Positions 22,201-33,675 of a stretch of 64,000 bases of DNA are shown here, in pieces. The number at the start of each line of letters is the position of its first letter. Position 1 is the first letter of the stretch. The stretch is taken from contig NC_081154.1 of the NCBI RefSeq assembly GCF_958295425.1, forward strand, positions 1,804,890-1,868,889, given 5' to 3'. The DNA is from Solea solea. Taxonomy: Eukaryota > Chordata > Actinopteri > Pleuronectiformes > Soleidae. Both the position numbers and the translations under genes were made by a program. Under the pieces are notes generated by a model, which made no database searches, was not told where the DNA came from, and was given only the letters and a program-made list of their open reading frames with translations.

Positions 22201-22345
22201 CTCACGGCTGAAGTTATACACACATGACACGAGGGGAGCCGAGGAGCAGGGAGCAGGTATTCTTCTGCTGTTACTGCAGAAAACCACTGAGTGGCAGCCA
22301 GGGGCAAAAGAAATCTGGATCTGTGTGAACGCACCGACTGATGAC

Positions 22346-22542
22346 AGGGAGAGAGAGAGAGGGAGACAGGGAGAGAGGGAGAGGGGGGAGGGAGAGAGAG
22401 AGGGAGACAAAGACGCTGTGGGGAGAAGTAAAAACAAAGCAGCACGGAGGCAAATCAAGGGATTCCGAGAAGACTTTGGTAAAAAGCAGAGGATGAGAGG
22501 AGGAGGAGGAGGAGGAGGAGGAGGAGGAGGAGGAGGAGGACA
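22346..22542. repeat. (GA)n and (GGA)n microsatellites
   Basis: GAGA/GGGAGA runs lie at 22346-22408 and (GGA)n of about 14 units at 22497-22540. Overlapping long frames are repeat translations. Confidence 0.88.
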
Positions 22543-22676
22543 ACAAGCGTCGAGGTCTGGAGAGCTGGAAAGTGACTGTGGTGTCCTGAAATCCCAGGGC
22601 CGTGTCTGGTAAATTGGTGGGTGGGGTACACGGTGGCTGTTGATAAGCAGATTGGGCTAAAACTGGACTTGATGCC

Positions 22677-22857
22677 TATAAATACACTATAAATACACTA
22701 TACACTATAAATACACTATAAATACACTATAAATACACTATACACTATAAATACACTATAAATACACTATAAATACACTATAGATACACTATAAATACAC
22801 TATAGATACACTATAAATACACTATAAATACACTATAGATACACTATAAATACACAT
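22677..22857. repeat. 11-bp satellite-like repeat (CTATAAATACA)n
   Basis: About 16 units of CTATAAATACA are interspersed with short CTATACA units and CTATAGATACA variants. Each unit contains TATAAATA, so the array is a run of TATA-box-like words. Confidence 0.92.
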
Positions 22858-23224
22858 ATGAAAACCTTATAGCCCAGGGACTTAGCATAGCAAGGACGAA
22901 AATCATGGTGAGTTTTGTGCTGGAATAAAAATTCCAGACTCAAAAATGTACTTCTATATTTATATATACTATATACTTATAGTATTACTTATACTTATAT
23001 ACTATACTTGTGTTATAGTAAATAGTAGATAGTCTTGATGACCACGCTTAGCTGCTTTTCACTACAGTTTTTGCCATTCACCCATTCACTCACATGTTCA
23101 CACTGAGCATCTATGGGCAGCACATTTTCTATCACTCATCTTTCACACGCATTCACACGCCGTCGAGATTTTTGTTGCATTCAGACGCCTTGAGCTCTAC
23201 GACACAAGTCGCTGTATGTACCTA

Positions 23225-23480
23225 CGGTGGCCCTGGAGGGTCAAACACTACAACATTTAAGATAATGCAAAATACAAAAAGAAAAGACAACTACATTAAG
23301 AAAAGACAACAATATTACAAATACGCTAACACATTAGCACTTTGATAATGTTTTTGTGCTTTCCTAATGTCCTTTTGTGTTTTCTTAAAGTTTTAGTGTT
23401 TTCTTCTTAATGTATTAGCGTTTTGTTAATGTTGCTGTGTTTTGTTAAATGTTGTAGTGTTTGGCCCTCCAGGGCCACCG
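23225..23480. mobile_element. Foldback MITE of Tc1/mariner type with TA target sites
   Basis: The termini CGGTGGCCCTGGAGGGTCAA and its inverse at 23461-23480 form inverted repeats of about 36 bp with one mismatch. TA flanks both ends (23223-23224 and 23481-23482), as expected for Tc1/mariner insertions. The interior is AT-rich and itself partly palindromic (GTTTTGTTAATG/CATTAAGAAAA-like words). It has no coding capacity. Confidence 0.82.
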
Positions 23481-23939
23481 TATGTCACTGATGATGTTGC
23501 ACAAATATACAGTGATCCCAGCGACGTGAAAATTCACGTCTGGTGTGAACGCAGCGTAAGATTTCCAGACGTGTGCGAGCACTCCACCAACAAATGCAAA
23601 ACATATTGACGGAACACATAGAAACCATAAAGAAAAGACATTTGCTGCGACGTATATAAGCAGCATGAAAGATCAGCACGATGAGTCACGTCCTCCGTTA
23701 CGACACATCAGCACACGGAGGTAATGGTTGCATCTTAATCCTCCGACCTCAGAGGATCCAGCCCATTTTCTTTCTTTTATTGCAGCTCCATTATAACCTC
23801 ACAAACACAAGAGGAAGCTGAAAGGATGGACGGTGCAGGAAAGTACAATAGTGACCTTGTTAAGCTTTTATAAAGACTGTCTGTGAGGTTTTTACGAGCG
23901 GGAGAAAAAGAAGAGGGAACAATAAATGACACGTTCAGT

Positions 23940-24020
23940 TTTTCCAGGGATCTGTGAGAGAGTGAGTTTGACAGGAGGAGAGGGGAGTGAGGGGGGAGTG
24001 AGGGGAGAGTGAGGGGAGAA
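23940..24020. repeat. GA-rich GTGAGGGGA repeats
   Basis: GAGTGAGGGG units are repeated three to four times. Confidence 0.75.
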
Positions 24021-24127
24021 GAAAACAAGAGCGTCAGCCATGTTCTCCCTCTCTCAGCTGAGTCCTTCATATCATATGTGCAGGAAATGAGAAGATGAGG
24101 GAGTTACAGCTTTTCTACTCTCCACAG

Positions 24128-24129
<2 letters not shown>

Positions 24130-24206
<77 letters not shown>

Positions 24207-24228
24207 CGTGTGCGTGTGTGTGTGTGGC
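24130..24228. repeat. (TG)n microsatellite, about 48 units
   Basis: One of the two longest dinucleotide arrays in the window, pure for about 72 bases and then interrupted by GC. Confidence 0.95.
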
Positions 24229-24589
24229 TGCAGGAAAGAAGAGTGACGGTGAAAAGAAGTGATGCGAGAGAGGGAGGGAGAGAAAGAAAAGGGGACAGAG
24301 GAAAACAGGAAATGGCCTACGGAGGATTATAAAAGAAGGAATGAGGGAAATAAAAGAGGAGAAAGAAGGTGCAGATCATAAATATGACGTCATTTTTGCT
24401 TATATTTGTACTTAGTGTATTAACACACGATTCTTTCTGCTCCTTTTCATTCTTGGCTGTATAACTTTCGTCAGTTTTTTTTTTTTAAATGAGGGAAATA
24501 AACTTGTGATTAAAAACCCAGTTAAATCACTATTGAATGATTTATCCATTCAAACTAAACCTGCCTCCACTATCAAACTATGTAAATCC

Positions 24590-24665
24590 ACGGTTCTCAA
24601 AGTATGGTACGTGTACCACCAGTGGTACGCCAGCTTCCTCTGGTGGTACTCGGAGGAAAATCATT
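24590..24665. mobile_element. Fragment of GGTTCTCAAAGTATGGTACG repeat
   Basis: GGTTCTCAAAGTATGGTACG TGTACCACCAGTGGTACGCC is a known kind of short fish DNA-transposon terminus with internal palindromes GTACGTGTAC and GGTACNCC. Confidence 0.5.
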
Positions 24666-25320
24666 ACCACTGTTCTACTGTATATACCATTTTTATTTAT
24701 TAATATTGGATTTTATTTTTACCAAATTGCACAACAGTGGACTGTACATACATATATTTACCCAGCTTAGTTTTCCTTATACTACTATATCATTTTTATA
24801 TTGTTATATACAGTACATATTTCTTTATATATATATTTTGATACTATTATACTTTACTATTATTATACTATTATATTTTACTGTTGTAAGCATTAGAGAA
24901 ATAGAGATAATATCTCTATTTATTTAGAATTAGTGACCTCTAATGGTGAGATTGTGTCAGGGAACTACGGTGGCCTTATTTTGGGGAATTTTGGGGAATT
25001 TATGTGTGTTTTAGCTTATGTTCTTTCTTTTTTGATTATTATTGTATTTAAATGCTTCTTTTATTGGCTTTTGTGTGTGTCTTTTAGCTCTCTTGTTGTT
25101 TTGTACACATTACGCCATAATATCAGTTCATTTTTCATCTTCATTTCTGAAAAACAATGGAATAAACTATATTTTTGTTTGTTTTCATGTCAGATTAATA
25201 AACAAAAAGTGTTAGTGTGAGAGAATCTCCAACATTCTGCACAGAAACACAGAGAAAAAGTGCTGCAGTCAGCTGCTGATTAGGACACAAACTGGTGTGA
25301 GCTGTCATGTGTAACATGCC
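24666..25320. other. Intron 3, AT-rich, no gene seen
   Basis: AT-rich sequence with a piece of the CTAATGGTGAGATT/ACTACGGTGGCCTT repeat at 24930-24985. Open frames are Tyr/Phe/Ile-rich chance frames. Confidence 0.4.
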
Positions 25321-25338
25321 AGCTTCTGCCTCACAGCC

Positions 25339-25451
<113 letters not shown>

Positions 25452-25625
25452 CATTTACAAAGTAAAGGTAGAGGGGGAATAACAAGTGATTTGTGTAAAT
25501 GAGCATCTTTGTTAAGTGTGTGGCAGCTCTTTCATTACTGCAGAACACAGGAGAGCTCAAACAAACGGACGTGAACGTCTTCAATCTGCCTCATAAATGA
25601 AGAGTTGTGCTCTTATATTTAGGGC

Positions 25626-25627
<2 letters not shown>

Positions 25628-25664
<37 letters not shown>

Positions 25665-25693
25665 CATGTTTAAGTAGCTCCCTGCTTGAGCTG

Positions 25694-25729
<36 letters not shown>

Positions 25730-25745
25730 ACACACACACGCGTGC
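25628..25745. repeat. (GT)n followed by inverted (CA)n
   Basis: (GT)n at 25628-25661 faces (CA)n at 25695-25740 across a 33-bp spacer, so the region can form a large hairpin. Confidence 0.9.
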
Positions 25746-25914
25746 ACTGATGTGGGGGAGGACGTTTGGAATTACAGGTGTATCCGTCACGAGGCTGTGA
25801 TTCCACCGGGTCATTACTCTGCATGATGACGTGGCCACGCCCCCCTCTGAAGTTAGAACTGAGACTCCAAAGCTCATATTTGAGTAAGCGCTGGACAAAC
25901 ACCAGGAACGCCGC

Positions 25915-25962
25915 CGTCCTCCTCCTCTTCCTCCTCTTCCTCCTCTTCCTCCCCTCCTCCCT
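25915..25962. repeat. (CCTCCTCTT)n
   Basis: Four to five nonamer units of CCTCCTCTT. Confidence 0.85.
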
Positions 25963-26394
25963 CCCCCTCACACTCACCCTGCACTGACTTAACTGAACAC
26001 ACAGCAGAGCATCACAGTTGGAGAAGTGCGGCACACTAATCCCTGCCATTTTGCCAAGCTGCTTTCTCTCAACAATGCCCAAGTCACTTTTCCTCCCTCT
26101 GCCTCTCTTTCTTTCTCTCATTCTCTCTCTTTTTTGCAAACAACAACAAATCATAATCCCCTGGTGAGCTCGACCGTATGGTCACGTCTTTATCCTTCCT
26201 TTATCCACACCCCACTGACATTAATAATCTGCAGGACTGAGGGGGGGAAGCGACGACACACACACACACACACAAAAATAATATTAATGCTATTTTGTGA
26301 GATTGTGTTAAGATGGAGGTTGTAAAAGTTGATAAGATGATATCTTCATATTGTCATGATTCACCGTGATGAACTGGGTGACGTTTAAAGAGAG

Positions 26395-26600
26395 ACGAGG
26401 AACTACGGTGGCCTTAACACACCAGAAAACGCACACTCTGGCGACTTTAGAAACAAAATGGCTGCCCCAGTGACGAAATGCCCTGAACAGTTTAAATATG
26501 AATATATATTTTAATTACAGTCAATATCTGCTAATAAACCAACCTAAATAATACACACTGGCCCTTTAAGGCTCTAGCCTACACTAGTGTGCTGCCCCCC
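26395..26600. mobile_element. Interspersed repeat (GGAACTACGGTGGCCTT type)
   Basis: GAGGAACTACGGTGGCCTTA, ACAAAATGGCTGCC and ACACACTGGCCCTTTAAGG belong to a common non-coding repeat of percomorph fish, related to the copy at 5130-5400. Confidence 0.5.
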
Positions 26601-27225
26601 AGTGGACAAACACGGGCGAAGTTTCCTTTAATAATCATCTGCACATGATTATGATAAAACTTGTTGGAGTTGCTAAGCCCCGCCCACTAGAAGATTGCAT
26701 ACACATAAAACTGACAAATGTTTTTAAAATGACTTTAATTTGATACCTTTCCACGTTACCTTTTACTTAATTAACTTTGGTTGTTTTAACTGATTAAATT
26801 AGATTGTATGAGGAATTTGATTTACAACAAAAGGTTGACGATACACTTATTTAAATATAATCATAAATAAAAAGCAGCTCCGTCATGACTCATTTTTTTG
26901 AGTACATTAAAATGTACCAATAATAAATTGCCACCTCAGTCTGAGTGTATTATTGTGGCACTTTAAGCGCCGCAAAACCCCACTGAACAAATTACACACT
27001 GTCACCACTTTTTAAATGATGTTATTTTCCAGGAGACGACAGCACCGTGCTGTTTGAGGGCAGAGACTTTTCCCACCCTGTTTCCTTCACTTGGGCGGAT
27101 TTTTAATCTTCCCATCTGAGGTTGGTTGCATCACTTGTTTTGACTGAGCCGCTTCCTCACTGCTCAGGCCTGAGGAGGGAGGGACGTGTGGATACCGATA
27201 CTTGTAAGAGAAGACATCTTTATAT
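26601..27225. other. Intron 3, no gene seen
   Basis: AT-rich single-copy-looking sequence. AGTGTGCTGCCCCCCAGTGG just before it is another short repeat phrase. Confidence 0.4.
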
Positions 27226-27229
27226 TAAA

Positions 27230-27960
27230 GTGGAAGTGTTTGCCTTTTTCTCGACGGAGCTCCCCCTACAGTTTCGGAGTACGTAGTTTTATGACACCAC
27301 GATAAACATCCATCCATCGTCTATAGCAGTTATCACCAACGTTTATTCCCTCAGGTTGCTGGTCTAGAACAAGGAAAACGTGATAATTATGTAAGAATGA
27401 ATTGCGATAATAGCATTTTTACCTACAGTGAAAATGGTCTATATCGCAGAGCAAATTACACACAACAAGCAGCTATTTGTTTACAGACTTCATCACAAAA
27501 TCCACAGTGCTCCATTGACTCCCAGAGAAGCTGAGCTTCCGTGGAAGTGACGTCGTTTTTGCCGCATTTGTCCAATCAGCGCCGAGCAAAACCTATTCTG
27601 TGTCGTCCCATAGAGAACAGTTGAAGCTGAGCTTCAGTTGGTTTTAACGCGGAGGCTGCTACGGGAATACGAAAATCATGCAAGACGAGCCGTCATCTGC
27701 GATAAACACATGATTCTGAACAAACTATGATGAACGTCTAAAATAACACTATCACTGCCTTGATCTCATAGCCGGTACCTGGTTAGGGTGTATGAGTAGT
27801 GCTGTGAAGCAATCTGTGTTTCTCGCAAGACCTGCCTGGTTTTCCCACTAAGAGGCAGTAGGGGGCAGTAGAGACAGCCCCCCCGAATCTTGCCACAACA
27901 AGACATTTAACCATCACAATGACTCCAAAGCTGCATAGTTCAGTTTTAATCAAGCTTATA
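27230..27960. mobile_element. Dispersed repeat family B, copy 1
   Basis: The copy shares blocks with 36960-37530 and 48880-49165: GGAGCTCCCCCTACAGTTTC GGAGT, ACGACACCAC, TCTAAAATAACACTATCACT GCC, TCTCGCAAGACCTG, GGCAGTAGGGGGCAGTAGAG and AACAAGACATTTAACCATCA. The order is the same in all three. The element is unclassified and non-coding. Confidence 0.75.
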
Positions 27961-28044
27961 CAACACGTACCAGTGTGAAACAGATGTGGTTTAATCCACA
28001 TCTATAGCATATCTATAGCATGTGTGCTGACAGCAGTGATTCAC

Positions 28045-28096
28045 ACAACATCCCTCCCTCTCTCTCTCTCTGGGTGTGTGTGTGTGTGTGTGTGTA
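28045..28096. repeat. (CT)n and (GT)n
   Basis: CTCTCTCTCTCT passes into GTGTGTGTGT. Confidence 0.85.
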
Positions 28097-28129
28097 GCCC
28101 TCCTCACCCTCTACGCTGTCTGCTAATTA

Positions 28130-28620
28130 CATATGACGACGTGATGCCACGTTCCTGGATGCCTCCCTGAAAGGGCGACTCTTCGGGGAGAAGAGAAAGC
28201 CTAATTAGACCAAGTGTCCATCTGCTGAAAGGGATAGGTGAAGGGTGAGTTGAAGAAATGAGATGAACGCGGTGAAAAACACCCAAAGAGCTCACAGTGC
28301 TATAATTAAAGCTGACAATCAGGAATGTTGGGGAGCGATGGGTGAACATGGTGTTTTACCTCCTGCTTCATTACAGTCTAATGATCCCCCCAAGGTGTTT
28401 TCCCTGACACTAACTACAGCTTATGAAAGGGATCACTTTCTGCCGTGGGGACAGCGAGAGGAGACGCGAGGCTTTAATGGCGAGTGAAGGTGAAGACGGA
28501 AATATGAAGGAGGATCACAGGGGACACCTTGAGCCGCGCGGCAGACCAGACTGAAGCGCCATAAACACGCTATAAAACGCTCGAGGCCCTGTGTAAAATT
28601 AAAGCAGCGTCTCGTTACAG
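28130..28620. other. Repeat-poor island, candidate conserved non-coding sequence
   Basis: About 490 bp without recognised repeats. It contains CCTAATTAGACC, GCTATAATTAAAGCTGACAA and CAGTCTAATGATCC, words typical of homeodomain sites in vertebrate enhancers. No splice-bounded coding frame is seen. Confidence 0.3.
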
Positions 28621-28809
28621 TATTGTGTGTTTTCGTATGAAACCACAGCAACACTCAGACATGAAAAAAGCAGAGGACCACATCCTGAAGATAGGTCTAC
28701 ACATCACCCTGCCATCGCTAAATCAAGGCACATCCTTGCTCGAGACACGTTTTGTTTAGATTTTATCCATACTGATGTTTATATCTTCTTTTATGACGTG
28801 TTTCTATCC

Positions 28810-29075
28810 TGGTACAGCTCAGTTTGGTGCAGTACAGTTTGGAATGGTACAGACCTCGGTCAGACTTGCCTTTCGACTGACGCGGTGTGGGCTGTGCTCG
28901 ATGGCCGCGTTAGCACGTAGCATGATGTCACAGCCGGTCTAGCTCCACCATGAAAGGACCAAACCATTTTACTACGGTACTCAAAGGGAAGGCTGTCGAC
29001 AAAGCAACAGTTACTTTGCTACGATTCCTAATGGAAGCACAAAAACTATGTATCGTACCAAACTTAAAAAACTAT
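28810..29075. mobile_element. Repeat family C (GTACCAAAC/GGTACGGTA type), copy 1
   Basis: The left end GCTCAGTTTGGTGCAGTACA faces a right end with ATCGTACCAAAC. The middle GTCTAGCTCCACCATGAAAG and TACTCAAAGGGAAGGCTGTC is shared with copies at 39500-39835 and 57905-58150. It is a non-coding DNA-transposon-like element. Confidence 0.6.
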
Positions 29076-29324
29076 TCTGCACTAAGGACATCTGAACGTA
29101 GAGGTCCAGTAGTGAAGTGTAAGGAAACTTCTCACCACCAGAGGGCAGCCTCCACTGTGGTGAAGGCCCTGTGTCATCAATAATTTTCCCCGAGACATGC
29201 TAGCTCTTTTGGACTCCTGTGCTGCTTGAATGACGTTGTCGCTGAGATTTATTTAACACATTAATTGCAAATGATAAAAAAATAATTTAAATAAGCAACC
29301 AACTTCAGTTGAGTTTCTTTCAGG

Positions 29325-29700
29325 GGTTCTGTTAGCAACAGCTTTGTTAACTGTTATGTTACCTTTACTCAACTTTTGCCCTGATGAGCTATGCTTACAT
29401 TTGTTTTTGCTGATAGCTTGCTGAATATTTTTTGCTACATGTTAGCTTTGCATGACGTTAGCGTTGTTTAATGTTAGCTTTGCTAAAACAGTCAAGCGGT
29501 GTTGCTAATGTTACTCCATTTACTCACAACTACATTTTTACACAATTAGCTTGGTTTTTGCTAAATATAACAAAAGGAACTCAAACCTTTGAGCGCTTGT
29601 CGGCGTAAACAATGCAGCGCAGAATCACATCAGCATAAATTGTAAGATGTTGGCATTGACTTTGCTACCGAACTGTGCATTTTCTGATATTGTGGATATT
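29325..29700. repeat. GCTAA-rich repeat plus shared flank, copy 1
   Basis: A TTAGCTTTGC/GCTAAATG-rich tract is followed by GAGCGCTTGTCGGCGTAAAC AATGCAGCGCAGAATCACAT. The same order with diverged sequence occurs at 31270-31730, so the pair is one dispersed or duplicated element. Confidence 0.6.
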
Positions 29701-30845
29701 TTACAGTGCAGCTAGAATAAACATAACGTTTGTTTTTCACACACTGAAATCAATCTTTTCTACTTTTCTCACTCTATAATGAATGTAAATAATGACACTT
29801 TCACCCCAAACCTGTTTGTAACACTTTCTCAAGTTTGTTAATGGCAGAACATTCGGGTTTAAGGAACCAAACGAAGACAGGTGAAAGTGCTCCAAGTGGT
29901 GCAGTTTGTTTTTAGAAGTAAAAACGTATCTAGGCCAGCTACAGGATTTCAGTGTTTAACAAAGACGGATGTTGACATCTGCTAGCCTGCAGCCGAAGCA
30001 AAACAAAAATCAGTTAGAACTACGCCGTTCCTTCGCATGCTCTTAAAGCGGGATAAACAGCATGGAATGCAAATGAGCCCATGGTTCCTGGCTGAAGTTG
30101 AAGGGTCTGCTGTTGCTGTTGGGTTTATTTAGATTCAACCAGCAGCCAAAAAAATCTCTAACCTCACAAGATGACAGGTTTCCACAACTGTGTCCAGCAA
30201 ACTCCGGCGCTGGGAGTCGGAAGGAATTTTTTGTTCATAAGACCTGGTTTGTTTTGTTTTCTGCATCTATGAACCACATGGAGAAAAGGAATCCTGCCGC
30301 CAACACAATTAATGCTGTGAAAGCTTTGCATATTTCCAGTGAAGCTAATTATTGGCCCTCATGAATATTCAGTTAGTATGTAAAGCAGCTGCTTAACTCC
30401 AGTGTTCAATAATAAGCACAGGACACATGACACTGTCTCCTCTGTCTTTGTTGGTTTGACTCTGTGAGGACATGAAAGGCCTCGTTTCCAGTGCTGAAGC
30501 AGCGTCTGTGCCTCTGCTGTGATTGTCACATCAGCAGCCGAGGAGGTGTCCTGTGTCCACACGCGGAGTGGAGAGCGTGTCTCTGACTGACGGCTCCTTC
30601 AAGGTAAAGAGACAAGTTGACAGATGGCATCAAAGACGCACATTCCCACGGCAACACAGAGCTGGATCAGCGTTTCTCACTAAAGTGCTTTTAGTGCGAT
30701 TAAACGTATTAAATCAACCACAGTTTATTCACAAAATATCTGCGGATTATAACACTTACATACAGAGGTGTAACTACGGTTATTAATGTTTGACAGGATC
30801 AAATATTAACACTCATCGTGATGAAAAGAAATGACAACACCTCTG
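29701..30845. other. Intron 3, no gene seen
   Basis: Mixed composition. CATGGAATGCAAATGAGCCC at about 30060 contains an octamer (ATGCAAAT). No exon was recognised. Confidence 0.4.
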
Positions 30846-30855
30846 AGACCACACA

Positions 30856-30922
30856 CGTGTGTGTGTGTGTGTGTGTGTGTGCGTGCAGTTTTGGCAACTT
30901 GAAACACACACACACACACACA
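30856..30922. repeat. (GT)n and (CA)n pair
   Basis: (GT)n at 30856-30882 faces (CA)n at 30905-30922. Confidence 0.88.
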
Positions 30923-31269
30923 GATTGCTTTGATATGCAGATTAGATGGGGGGGAAATGTGTTATCTTTTCGTTAACTCAACATTAGAGCTGATCATTTT
31001 TACCTGAAGGGGGCAGCTGACTGATAACATCATCAAAATATTTCTGCTCCAGGAATCTGCTGTAACCATGACAACACACACAGTCACACACTGTGTGGGG
31101 CAAAAATGTCTAATTGCCATTTTGAAATAGTGATGTGATAATGTGTGATCGTGTTAAAAAGTTACGCTTCAGTTTTAGATTTAAAAAATGATGCGTCACC
31201 ATAAAATGTGACCTAATGTAAAGATAAGAACTTAAAAATATGAAACTGATTCCACTGTTTACTGTACAA

Positions 31270-31735
31270 ATAAAGTTCTGTGCTACATGTTAGCTTAGAT
31301 AAAAATTTTTTGCTAAATTCAAGCTTTGCTAAATGTTAGCTTGGCTACATGTAAGCTTTGCTGAATCCTCTGCTAAATAATAGTCTGCTAAAGGCTAACT
31401 TTGCTGAATCTTAGCTGTGCTAAAAAAAATGCTAAATGAATGTTTTGCTAAATATTAGGTTTACTAAATGTTAGATTTGCTGAACGTTAGCTTTCCTAAA
31501 ATCTAAGTTAAACACACCACACTGTTCCACTTGTACAGAGTTTTGTGTTGAGTGTAAATGTTTGTGCTGTCTACTCACAACTATATTTTTACACATTACA
31601 CATTAAAGTTAGTTGTTTTTCACAAAATTTTGCAAAATGAGTGCAAACTTTCGGAAGCACTTGTGTGGCTGAACAACGCAGCGCAACATCACGTGTAAAC
31701 CGCAACACTGGCACCGACTCGGCAGTGTTTGGGAA
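31270..31735. repeat. GCTAA-rich repeat plus shared flank, copy 2
   Basis: At least ten degenerate TTAGCTTTGCTAAATG-like units are followed by GCACTTGTGTGGCTGAACAA CGCAGCGCAACATCACG, which parallels the flank at 29590-29640. Confidence 0.6.
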
Positions 31736-31828
31736 TTGGTAATCACAAAATAAGAGATATGACCACTTTTTGTCTCCTAGGCAACAGCAGTGTGCGTACT
31801 GTGACAGTTGGGTGTTGAAAGTCGTGAG

Positions 31829-31853
31829 ACTTTGACACACACACACACACACA
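31829..31853. repeat. (CA)n
   Basis: A short pure (CA)n array. Confidence 0.85.
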
Positions 31854-32394
31854 CAGGGTGAGATCTCAGTTTCAGTGAGTACAGAGTCAGAGTGGTGAGA
31901 TGCTGATGTGGAGGTTTTTCTTAAAAAATGCAGAAGGAAGTGTTGGAATAAAAAAAATAATGAGGAAAGGAGCGAGTGCATCTCACAGCGGACACGTCAA
32001 ACTTAACGATTATGCTAATCAGCCACTCTGATTAAAAATGACACTGTATGTTAGAATATATTAGAGGGTGAAAACATCAGTGGCTTACTGATGTCTACAT
32101 TCTACATAAATCATGACGGCTGTAGATGGAACGACGCCAACAATACATTAACAGATTATTACGGCTCCTATTCCCGCTGGACTATAGCTTAGTTGCATAA
32201 GCTTCTGTTGGGAGTTTTTCTATAGGACGGAGGGCAAAAGGTCAGCAACACTTGTCTGAACTTAACTAATGAACTTAACAACTTCAGTCATTTGGACCTT
32301 AAATGACAACGTTTCACAGTGTGAAAAAAACACAGGAAACCTCAGCAGTGTGTACTTCTTGTGGTCACACCTGTGCGTGCGAATTGGTTTAGAG

Positions 32395-32720
32395 ATTCAA
32401 CAAATTATTATTTTCATAACCAGTCAATCTTTTGTTTGATCTTTTGAAAATTAAAAAAATTTAAATCTCCATCAAATTTTGATTGAATGGATTATGTACT
32501 CACATCACTGAAGATGTTTGCCTTATATTTCAAGAAATGTGCAAATAATTGACTGCAATTGGAAATCTGTAACACCCATGATGACCACATGTCCTTTAAA
32601 CACAATAAAAATTATAATATGGAGCAAAATAACACAAAAAAATGACATTTAAGAGAAAAAAAAACACTCAAATTGATTATCATTGAAGGAATAACTTAAA
32701 TAATTAATTAGTATTGATGT
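32395..32720. mobile_element. Diverged GGGCTGCAAC-type repeat
   Basis: ATTATTATTTTCATAACCAG, TCAATCTTTTGTTTGATC, GAAATGTGCAAATAATTGAC and GAATAACTTAAATAATTAAT TAGTATTGAT follow the layout of this common element, reverse relative to 6370-6620. Confidence 0.5.
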
Positions 32721-32818
32721 CAGAGCCAGATTTACCTTTAATACCTTTAAATTCTCATCTTAGAAACTGCATATTTCACTGGTTAGATGTTGTGTTGAAT
32801 ACATTTTGTCGCGTATGA

Positions 32819-32868
32819 TCAGAATCAGAATCAGAATCCTTTATTGATCCCCGAGGGGAAATTCTTGA
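32819..32868 (+). mobile_element. Non-LTR retrotransposon 3' end fragment
   Basis: (AGAATC)n leads into CTTTATTGATCCCCGAGGGG AAATTCTTG, a phrase found at the ends of many fish non-LTR copies. A shorter match, ACTTTATTAATCCCAGAGGG, is at 48602. Confidence 0.6.
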
Positions 32869-32964
32869 TAGTTGTATATGTGCGTTTGTGTTACCGTGTT
32901 GTTGTGCTGCCTTCTTGGAAAAGGGATTTTTAATGACATCAATCTCTATCTTTTTACCTGTTTA

Positions 32965-33166
32965 AATAAAGGATATATATATATATATATACATATATAT
33001 ACAGTATACAACAGTGACAGCAGAGGAGCTGTTCTCTGTGTGTGTCAGACAGTAACGGGGTCAGATTACTCAGCCCGAGGCCTCGTTCTGATCATCTGCA
33101 TCACTCCACTGCACTTTGAAATACTCTGAAAATGTAATCGACAACGCACGAGGTGACTGATGTGAC

Positions 33167-33199
<33 letters not shown>

Positions 33200-33200
33200 C
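32965..33200. repeat. (TA)n and (GT)n microsatellites
   Basis: (TA)n lies at 32970-33000 and (GT)n at 33166-33198. Confidence 0.88.
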
Positions 33201-33675
33201 CGACTTATACCCCTGTGAGCGTTTCCTTTAAAAAGCCAGCACTTGAACGCGGTTATTTTCTTTGCTGTAAACACTTTAATTTCTGCTTGGGCACAAACTG
33301 CACAGCAGACAATAACACCCCGGTGAAGCAATTATAGCACCAGGGGAAACAGGCGAGACATTAAGCGGAGAGCAGCGCTGCTGTAGCACACATCTCACAG
33401 TGGCTGCAATTTTAGATTAATTATATTCAACTCTTTCTCGCTCTCTCTCACTTTGTCTACCAAACGGGACCAGGTGGTACGAGGTATGAGAGGAAGAGAA
33501 TGGAGGCATTTCTGGAGGTCAGACACTGCTTTTACAACATTCAGCTATTATTCACAAACCCTGGGTGTTCTGCTTAACATGTGGAGCATGTGCATCACAC
33601 ATGGAGGGAAATATCTTGAGATGTGAACTTGATATTTTGGCGATGTCTACAATCAGTAAGAGATACAATAACCTG

